From: Cornus controversa
Taxonomy: Eukaryota; Streptophyta; Magnoliopsida; Cornales; Cornaceae
Assembly: GCA_026545225.1 (NCBI GenBank)
Contig: CM048852.1
Coordinates: forward strand, 54,567,146 to 54,631,145
Reading direction: 5' to 3'
Length of the DNA: 64,000 nucleotides
The position numbers were made by a program, and so were the translations under genes. How positions within the stretch are numbered: the first letter of the stretch is position 1; every line of letters begins with the position of its first letter. Below, piece by piece: positions 25,201 through 36,019 of this stretch. The notes below the pieces were generated by a model, which ran no database searches, was not told the origin of the DNA, and saw only the letters and a program-made list of their open reading frames with translations.

Positions 25201-26130
25201 ATCAAGACTTGGGCCACGTGTTTTGGGCACAGCCCATAAGCCTAATGGACTGCACAATGATAATCTAGTGTGTGTAATTTTTATGTTATAAAATTTTACT
25301 TATAAAAAATTAAATATAAGAAAAACATATATATATATGATGTCTCATTTTAATTTGGAAAATGCTAAACACCATGAATATAATTCATGAATTATTATCT
25401 TGAATTAGGTGGCTGATTATTTGACAACTTCCTATATTTTAAAAGTAATTATTTTGAGAGAATAAAGGAAAGAAAAAGAGAAAAAAATAGTAAATCCTAA
25501 CATAACTCAATAATGTAGAATTAAAATTAAATTTTATATCCGTATCTTCCTTTGAAAGATCATTTTCATTAAATCTTCAAATAATTGAGATAAGAAACTA
25601 CAATTTTTTTTCCATAATTTCTTTAACATAAACTTGGAACTATTTCTCTTGAATAAAACGCTAATTTTCTCCATTATCTACATGTGTGAATAATTAAATA
25701 AACACATAATATACTTAAAGTTTTTATAATTTTATTTTGATTTGGTATTTTCGATCACAGTTGAATTATAAAGAAAGAACCAGTAAAGATAGAAAAAAAT
25801 TAAAGAGATAAACCCAATTTAATTATGATTTTTACTTTCTCCTTTAATGAGATTTATTAAATTTGATAAAATATTAAAAATTACGAAAAGTGTAATAGTT
25901 TGTATGAATGGAAGATTTTGTATTCCACTAACAAAATCTTTACAACGCTGGTTGCTTGGAAAGTAACAAATCAGCTACACTCTATTTATACGACTTGCAA
26001 CAAGTAGCCATATCTATTCACATCAACAACCCAACGTTTGGTAGTATTCAAGAATTGGATTCTGTAATGCTCCGAAAAAATATCCATACAATACTACATA
26101 TTTAAAAAAAAAAAATTATATGTACAATTC
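22277..26130. other. Intergenic DNA, no gene seen
   Basis: No protein gene is supported. Two diverged stretches (near 23,830-23,900 and 24,780-24,840) share TGAATTCTTTATAATTGTG-like sequence and may be remnants of one repeat family. On the minus strand, 25,880-26,060 contains TATAAATAGAGTGTAG, which looks like an LTR or gene promoter, but no element ends or coding region accompany it. Confidence 0.4.
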
Positions 26131-26200
26131 TAGAGTGTTCTAGCAATGTTACTCCAATTTATACAACTTTACACAAGTATAGAGTGTTCTAGAATCTCCC

Positions 26201-26666
26201 TGCCATGCATTTCAATGTCATCTATTGTTCATAGAATGTTACTCCAATTTATACAACTTTACAAAAGTATAGAGTATTCTAGAATGTCATCCACTGTGCG
26301 TGCGTGTGGCATCTGCGTGATATAATTCTTTATGACAGGAGGTCTGACATAATTTTTCACAATTACAACAAAGTATGTCATCATAAATTTTACAAATCTA
26401 TTATTATTGGATAAAATGCTCTAACACCCATCCTGCCATGCATTTCAATGTCATCTATTGTCCATAGAATGTTATTCCAATCTATACAACTTTACACAAG
26501 TATAGAGTATTCTAGAATGTCATCCACTGTGCGTGTGTATGGCATCTGCGTGATATAATTTTTCATGACAGGAGGTCTGATATAATTTTTCACAATTACA
26601 ACAAAGTATGTCATCATAAATTTTACAAATCTATTATTATTGGGTAAAATGCTCTAACACCCATCC
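26201..26666. repeat. 233-bp tandem duplication, probably LTR-derived
   Basis: Two near-identical copies (26,201-26,433 and 26,434-26,666), each starting TGCCATGCATTTCAATGTC and ending CTAACACCCATCC. A partial third copy precedes them (about 26,131-26,200, with CAATTTATACAACTTTAC). On the minus strand each unit carries TATAAATTGGAG (or TATAGATTGGAA) and begins near TGTTAGAGCATTTTA, features of a plant LTR promoter region. I therefore suspect an LTR whose promoter part was tandemly duplicated. Confidence 0.7.
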
Positions 26667-27155
26667 ACATTTTCGTTTATTGCTTACAGAGAATACTTGT
26701 CTCAAAAAGTGTGGTTAAACTCCCTCGGGTTTAATTTAACTTGACCAGACACTCCCTTTTGTTAGTTGACTGTCATACACGTCAGAAGTCCACTAATTTC
26801 AAAAATTAAAATACCAAAATTACCCTTCCTATTTGAAATTACAATTTTATTCTCAAATCTTTGGACCTTTTTACCCTCACAAATCCTTTAAATTTACAAA
26901 CTCACTCATATGCTTCTCTCTCTAGTATCTCTCTCTTAAACTGATATATTGATATACATATAGATATAAAAAAATATATATATATATGTGATATATCATA
27001 CAATTACAAAATGATTAAATATAAGAGGATAAAATGATAAAAGCATTTGAATTGTTAGTTTTTAAAGGTGTTAACTCTGACAGAGGCTGTCAAAACCTAT
27101 TTTGAGACAAGTATTCTTCGTAATAAATAGAAACCTGGGGGAGGGGTTATTATAA
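26660..27155. mobile_element. MITE-like element with long inverted repeat
   Basis: A perfect 17-bp inverted repeat GAATACTTGTCTCAAAA (26,691-26,707 and, as complement, 27,100-27,116) sits in a longer imperfect repeat that continues outward for at least 30-40 bp (CACCCATCCACATTTTCG on the left against the complement of the right flank). The interior is non-coding. The outer ends and TSD are uncertain because the left end merges with the 233-bp tandem repeat. Confidence 0.5.
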
Positions 27156-27883
27156 AGCAACTATTAAGTCAAAACGAGTGAAGTTTTTCTGATCTGCACA
27201 ACTAAGAGAGTCAATGCTTGAATAGAGCACAAACTAAAGCAAAAAAGCAACTGGTATTTTTTTTTTGTTATTTACTTGTTAATGGTATTTTTTTTGTTAT
27301 TTACTTGTAAATTCTTATTAAGAACTTCAAAAGATATTATGTAATAGGATCATTGATGACGAAGAGCAAGTTCTATCACTAAAAAGTAGTAGTGTACTAA
27401 TTTATATCGTTTTTTCCCTTTACAAACTAAAGTAACAATAGTTATATTTATATTCCGAAAAGAAAAGTATTGTTGAGTTTATTTGCCATTAAGAATGTTA
27501 AAAATATAGAAAAATTATATATTGAATTGATTACTTTGAAGAATACATAAAGGTTTATCTATAGGTACATAATCTTTGAGACCAAGTTTACTTTTGAGAT
27601 AAGAAATCCTAGTCCAAGATAAATTAGAAATTTAAAATAAATTAAGAAAAGGGTATAAAATTTTTTATATGGTTTAAAATAATAAGAAACTAATATAATA
27701 TTAAATATATTATCTACCAAAGAACCATTATGAAGAAATAGGACAATAACCCTTAACAAGCGCATTTGGTCACAATTATGTACTCTGTAATAAGGTTAGT
27801 AGTCACCTGAATGGGTGTAGGGGCTTGTTGAAAATATCAGGGATTATTATGCTACATCAACTGTGCATGAAATATATATATAT
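27156..27883. other. Intergenic DNA left of the copia element
   Basis: Non-coding. A short duplication of GGTATTTTTTTTGTTATTTACTTG lies near 27,251-27,309. The region ends in a TA microsatellite, which is where the copia element inserted. Confidence 0.5.
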
Positions 27884-28025
27884 TGTTGTAAATGGGTTCA
27901 TAACCCACGTGGGTCTCTTAATGACAAGCATATCTATCTCTAAAATATCTCCCCCAACCTCCTTTCATTTGCTATATATATGAGCATCAGATCATATACA
28001 AAGGGATGGTTTTTCCTTTGACAGA

Positions 28026-28064
<39 letters not shown>

Positions 28065-28247
28065 TATACCAATCTCTCTCTCTACTCTCTCAATCTTCTT
28101 TCTCTTACTGTTATACACATATATCTATATATATATCAATCTCTTCAGCCTATCTTCTCTCCCTAACTATTATATAGTTAATATTATATATATATTTATA
28201 TACTACTACTATTACAATATAGTGGTACATCATCTACTATTACAACA
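27884..28247 (+). repeat. 5' LTR of the copia element (364 bp)
   Basis: Runs TGTTGTAAAT to TACAACA. It holds a palindromic G-box CCCACGTGGG at 27,904-27,913, a TATATATA box near 27,973-27,980 and a (CT)n tract at about 28,029-28,061, likely in the transcribed leader. It is 98 bp longer than the 3' LTR; the extra block is 27,995-28,092. Confidence 0.92.
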
Positions 28248-28248
28248 C

Positions 28249-28262
28249 GTTATCAGCACGAG
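28249..28262 (+). other. Primer-binding region of the copia element
   Basis: GTTATCAGCACGAG follows the 5' LTR by one base. It partly resembles the initiator-Met tRNA complement (TGGTATCAGAGC) and occupies the expected place. The tRNA identity is inferred. Confidence 0.55.
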
Positions 28263-28537
28263 ATTCTGACCACTTGAGAAGACAAATAAAAGCACGAGGT
28301 TCTGACGAACGGAGAAGATAATTTCATTTTTCACTTCCAAGTAAAAGGTACGAAAATTATATTTTATGTCATTTCAATAGATAAATATATCTATACATAT
28401 ATCTATATATATATAGATAAATATATAATATATCTATTGGTGTATATGTATATATATATATACCCATACATATAATCTATATATTTATATAGATATATCT
28501 ATATATACATATAAATATATAATATATATGTATATAT

Positions 28538-28770
28538 AAAGTCCTTCCCGATTGCAAAATGACATGTTCATATTTATATTATTTTATTCTGTCAATATAC
28601 CTACATATATATGTATATATAAAGTCCTTCCCAATTGCAAAGTGACATGTTCATATTTATATTATTTTATTCTGTCAATATACTTACATATATATGTATA
28701 TATAAAGTCATTCCCGATTGCGAAGTGACATGTTCATATTTATACTATTCTGTCAATATAGTATACATAT
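28538..28770 (+). repeat. Three 83-bp tandem repeats in the copia leader
   Basis: Units starting AAAGTCCTTCCCGATTGC begin at 28,538, 28,621 and 28,704, exactly 83 bp apart; the third is shortened. They lie between the primer-binding region and gag and are separated by TA-rich stretches able to fold back. Confidence 0.85.
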
Positions 28771-28799
28771 AAAATTCCGAGTATCTTACAATATAAGAC

Positions 28800-29560
28800 T
28801 CTTCCACACTATGAAAATTTTGAAGGATAGGTTCGAATCAAAGAACTATAAATCTGCCAAGAGCTCGAGACAACTGGTCAAAATTGAAGTTGTCTGATTA
28901 TAAATCGGTAATAGAATATAATTCAGCTCTATTCCGAATTAGTTCCCAAATGAATTTATGTGGAGAGCCTAAAAAATGATGTGGATATGTTAGAAAAAAA
29001 TATTTACCACATTTCATTCCTCGAACTAGCTCCTCTAGCAACAGTATCGAGAGAGATATTTTACAAGATATTCTAAGTTGATATCTTGCTTATTAGTAGC
29101 TGAACAAAATAATGAGCTCTTATTAGAAAACCACATATCCCGTCCGACCGGATCAGCTTCATTAAGCATTCTTTAATGGTCGTGGACGTGATCACGGCAG
29201 AAATAATAATTATGGTGGTTATCCTTCATTTGAGTTTCCTAGTATGAACTACACACCATATTATCATGAAAGAAATGCAAGTGGTGCAAAGCAAGAAAAA
29301 TTGAAAGGTATGCCGATGCAACCTTCAAACAATATGAAAATGTTTGCTTTCGCTGTGGTATAAAAGGGCATTGGTCACAGACCTGCCGAAATGCCCAAAC
29401 ACTTCATTGAGCTATATCAAGCTTCAAATCAAAGGAACAGGGAAGGAAAAAGAGATTGAAACAAATACTATCGAAAATTATGAACCGATAGCCATCAATC
29501 ATCTTGATATTTCAGATATCTATAAAGATCTCCCTGAAATAAATAAATCAGTTGACTGAT
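28800..29560 (+). pseudogene. Decayed copia gag
   Basis: The nucleocapsid zinc knuckle is visible at 29,345-29,386 as CFRCGIKGHWSQTC (CX2CX4HX4C), which packages element RNA. Upstream pieces such as AEQNNELLLENH and RPTGSA are recognisable as copia gag, but stops and frame changes break them. After the knuckle the homologous frame shifts by one base near 29,387-29,391 and again before the C-terminal segment ending DISDIYKDLPE at about 29,544, so three frames are needed to follow the protein. The N-terminal half is unrecognisable, which suggests deletion or replacement by the 83-bp repeats. Confidence 0.8.
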
Positions 29561-29679
29561 AATGAAAATGTTCACATCAATTTGATATCATTTCCTTTGA
29601 TTTTTATTAGTATATTATTACAAGTTTTGTTTGTAATTATACTTTTATTAATGTAATGAAGTTTGTTTCTTTTTAGAAA

Positions 29680-32600
29680 ATGGATTTGATCAATGCATTG
29701 CCCACGTCCAAGATAAATGATGAAGATATATGTTTGGTAGATAGTGTTACGACACATACTATCCTGAGAGATAGAAAATATTTTTCCCATATAACATTAG
29801 CTGAAGCTAATGTTAATACCATATCAGGGTCCATAGACCTGATTGATGGTTCTGGAAGGGCTAATATTGTGTTACCATGTGGAACACAATTGCATATTGA
29901 TGATGCTCTCTACTCAGCCAGATCCAAGAGAAATCTGGTGAGTTTTAAAGATATACGTCATAACGGATATCATATTGAGACAATAAATCAAGGGAGTATG
30001 GAATATCTATGCATTACATCAACTATTTTATGTCGGAAGCATGTTTTAAAAAAACTCTCTGTTTTCTCTTCTGGATTATATTTTATGAAAATAAGAGCAA
30101 TTGAATCACATGTAGTGATGCACCAGAAGTGCTATGACCCAAAGAATTTTATATTATGGCATAATCGCCTTGGTCATCCTGGGTCAACAATGATGCGCCG
30201 AATTATTGAAAATTCAAATGGGCATCCATTAAAGAATCAAAAAATTCTTTTAACAAGTGATTATACATGCACTGCATGCTCACAAGGAAAGTTGATTGTG
30301 AGGCCATCTCCTTCAAAAGTTGTTGTTGAATCCCCTGATTTCTTACAAAGGATCCACGAAGATATTGATGTTGTTTTAAAATTGTTAAATAACTCGCAAG
30401 TGTACGAATCTATTAAAGTATAGTTCGGCAAGAACGAGGTCGAACCCAAGGGAATGCTTTGAGAAGAAAAACTAACACAAATTCAAATTAATTTAAAACT
30501 AATCTAGTTTAAACACAAGTTGGTTGATTTGAGATAAATTAAACTAACATGCAAATAAAATAACACAATTAAAATCAAATAGAAAAAATAACTAAGGTTT
30601 CGAATTCCACCACCATTAAATCCATGAAGCTTCTAATATTTATTTATTAATTCCCAAATTTGGAGTAGCAATCAAGAAATCAATCTATTGTTTACTCAAG
30701 ATTTAACAATAAAGCACTATGAAAAATATATTAAAAAGGTAGATTTTCCTTCGCTTCACTAGTGTAAAATTCTAAGCATCCTATGTATCCAATTTAATGA
30801 AAAACATAAGATCAAAGATTATCACTTTTAAGAAATACAAAGCCAAGCTTAGATTAATTATAATACTTTCTAACTACCACATATACATGATATAGATGGT
30901 GAAAGAATTATAAAATAATTAATCACAAGAAGCAAAAATCATAAGCAATTAAATCACACACAATGAGAATCAATTAATGAACAAAAGAACTTCATTTCAT
31001 TAGTGGAGGTTTCCTCCTCAACCATAGTTGAGGAATTTAGTTACACATGGTAGAAGAAGAAGATAACAAAATAATAAAAGACATAATGAATAAATAAAAC
31101 CCGGATTGTCTCTGTCTTCTCTGCCCTGGCCTCCACTTCTTTTCCCCCCCTAAAATAGCCTCCAATTCACCTCTTTATACCCCAAGAGAATACATAAAGT
31201 CCTAATCCAATTAGGAGATAAAGTCCTAATCCAATTAGGAGAAAATTAGGGTTTTCCCGCAGCCCTAAATAGGTAGATTTTTCTGTTGACTTTCGGCCCA
31301 AGTTTTGACCCAGTAGAAGTCCGATTCACGAAATTTTCGTGAAATACAAAAGTGTCCAGAATCGAATTTCGTTCAACCTACGCGAGAATTAAGTCAAATT
31401 GATACTTGCAAATAAGACTTTAGGTTGACTTTCCAAAACGGGATTAAAACTGGATTAAATGCAAAATTGGGCTTCAGGCCCGTAACCTTCTTAAGTAGTT
31501 GTAATTCTCTTGAACCTCTTCCTTGGGCTGATTTGAGTTGAAATATGGAGTTGAATGGACCCATTTGATGTAGGCTTCATATGACCTTCTTGAATATTAT
31601 CTTTAAAAGCCCCAAAATCACGGTTTTATCTTAAATAATCATTAAGGCCCTGAAAAAGACAGAAAACACAAAAACAGAGTAAAATCACAAATAAATTATT
31701 ACTAAGAGAATAAAATATGCAAATTAAGAGGCTAGAATGCGTAACATTCAACGCCGATCAGATATATGTGGACCTATTCACCCATCATGTGGACCTTTTC
31801 ATTATTTTATGGTTTTAATTGATGCCTCAACTAGATGGTCCCATGTATGTTTACTTTCTACTTGAAATGTAGCATTTGTTAGACTTTTGGTCCAAATAAT
31901 TCGTTTAAGAGCACAATTCCCGGATTATCCAATCAAGGCAATTCGTCTTGATAATGCCGGAGAATTTACATCTAAAACGTTCAATGACTATTGCATGTCT
32001 ATTGGCACTGATGTTGAACACCCTGTTGCCCACACTCATACTCAAAATGGTCTAGCAGAGTCTTTTATAAAACGTCTTCAATTGATTGCCAGACCATTAC
32101 TTATGAAAACAAAACTCCCTGTGTCAGCCTAGGGACATGCCATATTGCATGCAGCATCATTAGTTCGTATTAGACCAACTGCTTACCATAGTTTTTCACC
32201 TCTACAACTTATGGTTGGTCAACAACCAAATATCTCTCATTTACGAGTTTTTGGTTGTTCTGTCTTTGTGCCTATTGCACCACCACAACGAACAAAAATG
32301 GGCCCTCAACGTAGACTTAGAATTTATGTAGGTTTTGACTCTCCATCTATCATTAGATATCTTGAACCTATGACAAGAGATTTATTTAAAGCAAGATTTG
32401 CTGATTGTCATTTTGATGAGGTGGTATTCCCATCATTAGGGGGAGAAATGACACAGCCTAAACAACAACATGAGATCACTTGGAATGCTACGGCATTATC
32501 ACATTTTGATCCCCCTACAAGTCAAAGAGAACTTAAAGTTAAAAGAATCATTCATTTGCAAAGTATTGCAAATCAATTGCCAGATGCATTTACTGATACA

Positions 32601-34616
32601 AGTAAAGTGATACAATCTCATATCCCTGCTGCCAATTTCCCAACACGAATAGATGTCCCTGTTGGACAGTCTATAAGTATTGCAGCAGATGCATCTAAAA
32701 CACGCCTGAAGCGTGGGAGACCCATTGGTGCAAAAGATACTGTTCCTCGAAAAAGAAAAGTACAAGATAAAGTAGATAAAGAAGATGGCACTCCTGAGGA
32801 GGCCATACTTACAAAGGGAGCAATAATAGCCCCAGAAGAAATGATAGCCCTTGATGAGGCACAAAAAGAGGTAGTCGTACCTGAAAATGATGAGATCTCA
32901 ATAAATTATGCAAAGAGATGGAATAGAAATGATATTTTTGTCGACAACATATTCTCTTTTGCAGTTGCTCTTGATATTGCAAGAGATAATGAGGATCCAG
33001 AACCTCAATACGTTGACGAATGTCGACGCAGAAATGATTGGCCAAAATGAAAAGAGGCAATACAGACAGAATTAACTTCACTGGCAAAACGTGAAGTATT
33101 TGGATCAATAATCCAAACACTTGAAGGTGTTAAGCCTGTAGGGTACAAATGGGTATTTGTACGAAAAAGAAATGAGAAAAATGAAATTATGAGATACAAA
33201 GCCCGCTTAGTGGCACAAGGTTTCTCACAAAGGCCTGGTATTGATTATGAGGAGACATATTCTTCGGTAATGGATGCAATTACATTTCGATTCCTGATTA
33301 ATTTGGCAGTCACAGAAAGGCTTAATATGCATCTAATGGACGTGGTTACAACATATTTATATGGATCACTTGATAGTGATATTTATATGAAAATTCCTGA
33401 AAGATTTCAAATGCCTGAAGCAATCGCTTCAAAACCACGGTCGATGTATTCAATCAAGTTACAACGATCGTTGTACGGATTAAAGCAGTCTGGACGCATG
33501 TGGTACAATCGCCTTAGCGAGTACTTAATCAAAGAAGGATATGTAAATAATCCAATCTGTCCATGCATTTTCATTAAAAAATCAGGATCTGAATTTACAA
33601 TTATAGCAGTATATGTTGATGATTTAAACCTTGTGGGAACTCCTGATGAGCTCACCGCGACTGCTGATTATTTAAAGAAAGAATTCGAAATGAAAGAGCT
33701 TAGAAAAATGAGATTTTGCCTCGGATTACAAATTGAGCATTTACCAAGCGGAATTCTTATCCATCAGTCAACATATACAGAAAAAGTTCTCAAGCGATTT
33801 TATATGGATAAAGCTCATCCATTAAGTTCTCCAATGGTCGTCCGATCGCTTGATGTGAAGAAAGATCCATTTCGTCCTCGAGAAGATAATGAAGAATTGC
33901 TTGGTCCTGAAATTCCATATCTGAGTGCTATTGGTGCAATGATGTACCTTACAAATTGCACAAGACCGGACATAGCTTTTCCAGTCAACTTACTGGCACA
34001 GTACAGTTCTGCACCAACCCGTAGACATTGGAATGGAGTCAAGCATATAATGAGATATCTTCGTGGGACCACTGATATGGGATTGTTTTATTCAAATAAA
34101 TCAAAATTCCAGTTAGTTGGATATGCAGATGCAGGTTATCTTTCTGATCCACATAAAGCTCAATCACAAACAGGATATGTATTTACTTATGGTGACACTG
34201 CTATATCATGGAGATTCATGAAACAGACAATGATAGCAACCTCTTCAAATCATTCTGAAATACTCGCAATTCATGAAGTGAGCCGAGAGTGTGTCTGACT
34301 AAGATCAATGATACAGCATATTCGAGAAAACTGTGGACTCTCCTCAATAAATAATATCCCAACGATATTATATGAAGATAATGCTGCATGTCTTGCTCAA
34401 ATCAAAGGAGGTTATATCAAAGGAGACAGAACCAAGCACATCTCACCAAAATTCTTTTATACTCACGAGCTTCAGAAAAACGGTGATATTGATGTCCAGC
34501 AAATTCGTTCGTGTGATAATTTGACAGACCTGTTCACTAAAGCTCTGCCTACCACGACATTCAAAAAATTGGTTCACAATATTGGGATGCGGCAGCTCAA
34601 AGATTTTTCATGTTGA
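29680..34616 (+). pseudogene. Copia pol polyprotein, interrupted and with four stops
   Basis: Domain order is protease, GAG-pre-integrase, integrase, reverse transcriptase and RNase H. The protease site reads DSV (in LVDSVTTHTIL) instead of the usual D-S/T-G/A. The pre-integrase HX3H...CX2C zinc motif lies around LWHNRLGHPG and CTACSQGK. Integrase has RLDNAGEF and GLAESFIK for the second D and the E; its first D is at the insertion point of the solo LTR (30,361-30,363). Reverse transcriptase has YVDD near 33,610-33,621. RNase H ends with GDRTKHISPKFFYTHELQ. Stops TGA 31,863, TAG 32,130, TGA 33,048 and TGA 34,296 are all in one frame. Each is one C-to-T or G-to-A change from the codon expected in relatives (Arg, Trp, Trp, Trp), the pattern left by cytosine methylation. 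Each remaining block is open, consistent with a young element. Confidence 0.92.
30366..31760 (-). mobile_element. Solo LTR (1,395 bp) nested in copia integrase
   Basis: Ends TG...CA (TGATGTTG at left, CGCCGATCA at right) and is flanked by an exact 5-bp TSD GATAT (30,361-30,365 and 31,761-31,765), as for LTR-element integration. The copia reading frame continues exactly if the insert and one TSD copy are ignored. On the minus strand it shows promoter order: a TATAAAG box at 31,173-31,179, a leader, and a 3' end with GGTTCGACCTCGTTCTTGCC and ACACTTGCGAG, which I associate with Ty3/gypsy (Tat-like) LTRs, though that assignment is from memory. A 24-bp tandem duplication (AAAGTCCTAATCCAATTAGG) lies upstream of the TATA box on that strand, at about 31,194-31,241. 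No internal region remains, so it is a product of LTR-LTR recombination. Confidence 0.88.
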
Positions 34617-34787
34617 TGAGGGGTAAAATTTGTTTGAAAAGGTATTTGCATACTGCACTCTTTTTCCTTCGATCAGGTTTTATCCCATTGGGTTTTCCTG
34701 ACAAGGTTTTAATGAGGCAGTTCTTGTATATGCAATATCATTTTCAGGTGCACAAGAATCTTGTAATCTTTATAATGTCATGAACCC

Positions 34788-34796
34788 AAGGGGAAT
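34788..34796 (+). other. Polypurine tract of the copia element
   Basis: AAGGGGAAT directly precedes the 3' LTR, the expected site for second-strand priming. Confidence 0.7.
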
Positions 34797-35056
34797 CGTT
34801 GTAAATGAGTTCATAACCCACGTGGATCTCTTAATGACAAGCATATCTATCTCTAAAATATCTCCCCCAACCTCCTTTCATTTGCTATATATATGAGCAT
34901 CAGATCAATCTTCTTTCTCTTACTATTATACACATATATCTATATATATATCAATCTCTTCGGCCTATCTTCTCTCCCTAACTATTATATAGTTAATATT
35001 ATATATATATTTATATACTACTACTATTACAATACAGTGGTACATCATCTACTATT

Positions 35057-35062
<6 letters not shown>
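34797..35062 (+). repeat. 3' LTR of the copia element (266 bp)
   Basis: Matches the 5' LTR except for six transitions and a 98-bp deletion between TCA and ATCTTC that removes the CT tract and the sequence just after the TATA box. The first base pair is C instead of T, so the terminal TG is now CG. The G-box core CACGTG is kept at 34,819-34,824. Confidence 0.92.
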
Positions 35063-35067
<5 letters not shown>

Positions 35068-35087
<20 letters not shown>

Positions 35088-36019
35088 TGCTTTTTTGCAT
35101 CACTTCACATTTTGTTATTTCTATCTAGACCATTAAACGAAGCGCTATGGAGATCCTGTTGGTGGAGAAAGGCCCATTAATTGGGCCTTTCTTGAGTCAA
35201 GGCTCATTTATTTTTTTGTTAACAATGAATGGGCTTACAAGAATGTTTGTTTCTCGTTACATATATCCCAGTAAATACATTGGGTATGTCCCATTTGTAA
35301 CTTTTTCTTCACATATACAATTGTTTAAACCATCTCGCATCAAGTCTCTTGTGATGCTCATTAAAGTGCTATGTTGTTACCTCCTTGCTAAAACTAGTTT
35401 GCTTTAGTAAAACACGGATATGTATATGTGCAACCACGTGACAAAATTTGACATGATCTGTAAACACAACTCAATCACGATACAAAATTAGTGTATTTGA
35501 GTTAATCTTAATCGTATTTGTGTCTTAATCGTATGGGAGTTCTATCTGATATCACTTGATTAGAATGAAACTAATTCATTGACTTGAATTGAATATGAGG
35601 CTGCACATTATTACAGTTTATGATAACTCTTTGTTACCGTATGCTTCTTAAAGCCTTCACCAAGGACAAAATGACTCATCAAAACTTAAGCCTAAAAATC
35701 TCTAATAATTGTGGCAACATTTCCATCCACATCAAAAGAGCACAGTTCCAATTATTTAAGGTCAATAATTTCAGTCTGCCATTATATTCCAACACTGCTT
35801 CATTAAGCATTTCCTTGCTATCTCTAACTTTTTTCCTTTTTTCCATCCCCTTTTATCATATACAGCCTTCAACCTGAATTAAATCATTGTTCAAGCTCAA
35901 TAATGCCAGTCTCCTATAGATAGCGTCTATAGATAGCATCATTGTTCAAGGTCAATAATTCGAGTCTACCATGGCCAAACTTTTACCAAAAAAAGGTGGG
36001 CTGGACAGAAAATTTGTAA
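35068..36019. other. Intergenic DNA right of the copia element
   Basis: It starts with the rest of the TA microsatellite (to about 35,086). A GGCCCATTAATTGGGCC palindrome lies at 35,171-35,187. The open frames here match nothing known to me. Confidence 0.5.

Larger units (their letters stand above)
27884..35062 (+). mobile_element. Ty1-copia LTR retrotransposon, disabled
   Basis: A near-complete element with both LTRs, a primer-binding region, a decayed gag, a pol in copia order (protease, integrase, reverse transcriptase, RNase H) and a polypurine tract. It is flanked by TATAT on both sides (27,879-27,883 and 35,063-35,067), but both lie in TA microsatellites, so the TSD is only weakly informative. 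The LTRs differ at six positions over 266 aligned bases, all transitions, so insertion was recent. If a rate of about 1.3e-8 per site per year applies (a rice LTR estimate, assumed here), it is under or about one million years old. It is inactive: gag is frameshifted, pol has four in-frame stops, and a 1,395-bp solo LTR interrupts integrase. Confidence 0.93.

Noticed and set aside
31887..34616. Treating the pol open frames as separate genes
   Set aside because: They share one reading frame broken only by single stop codons and follow copia domain order, so they are one pseudogene.
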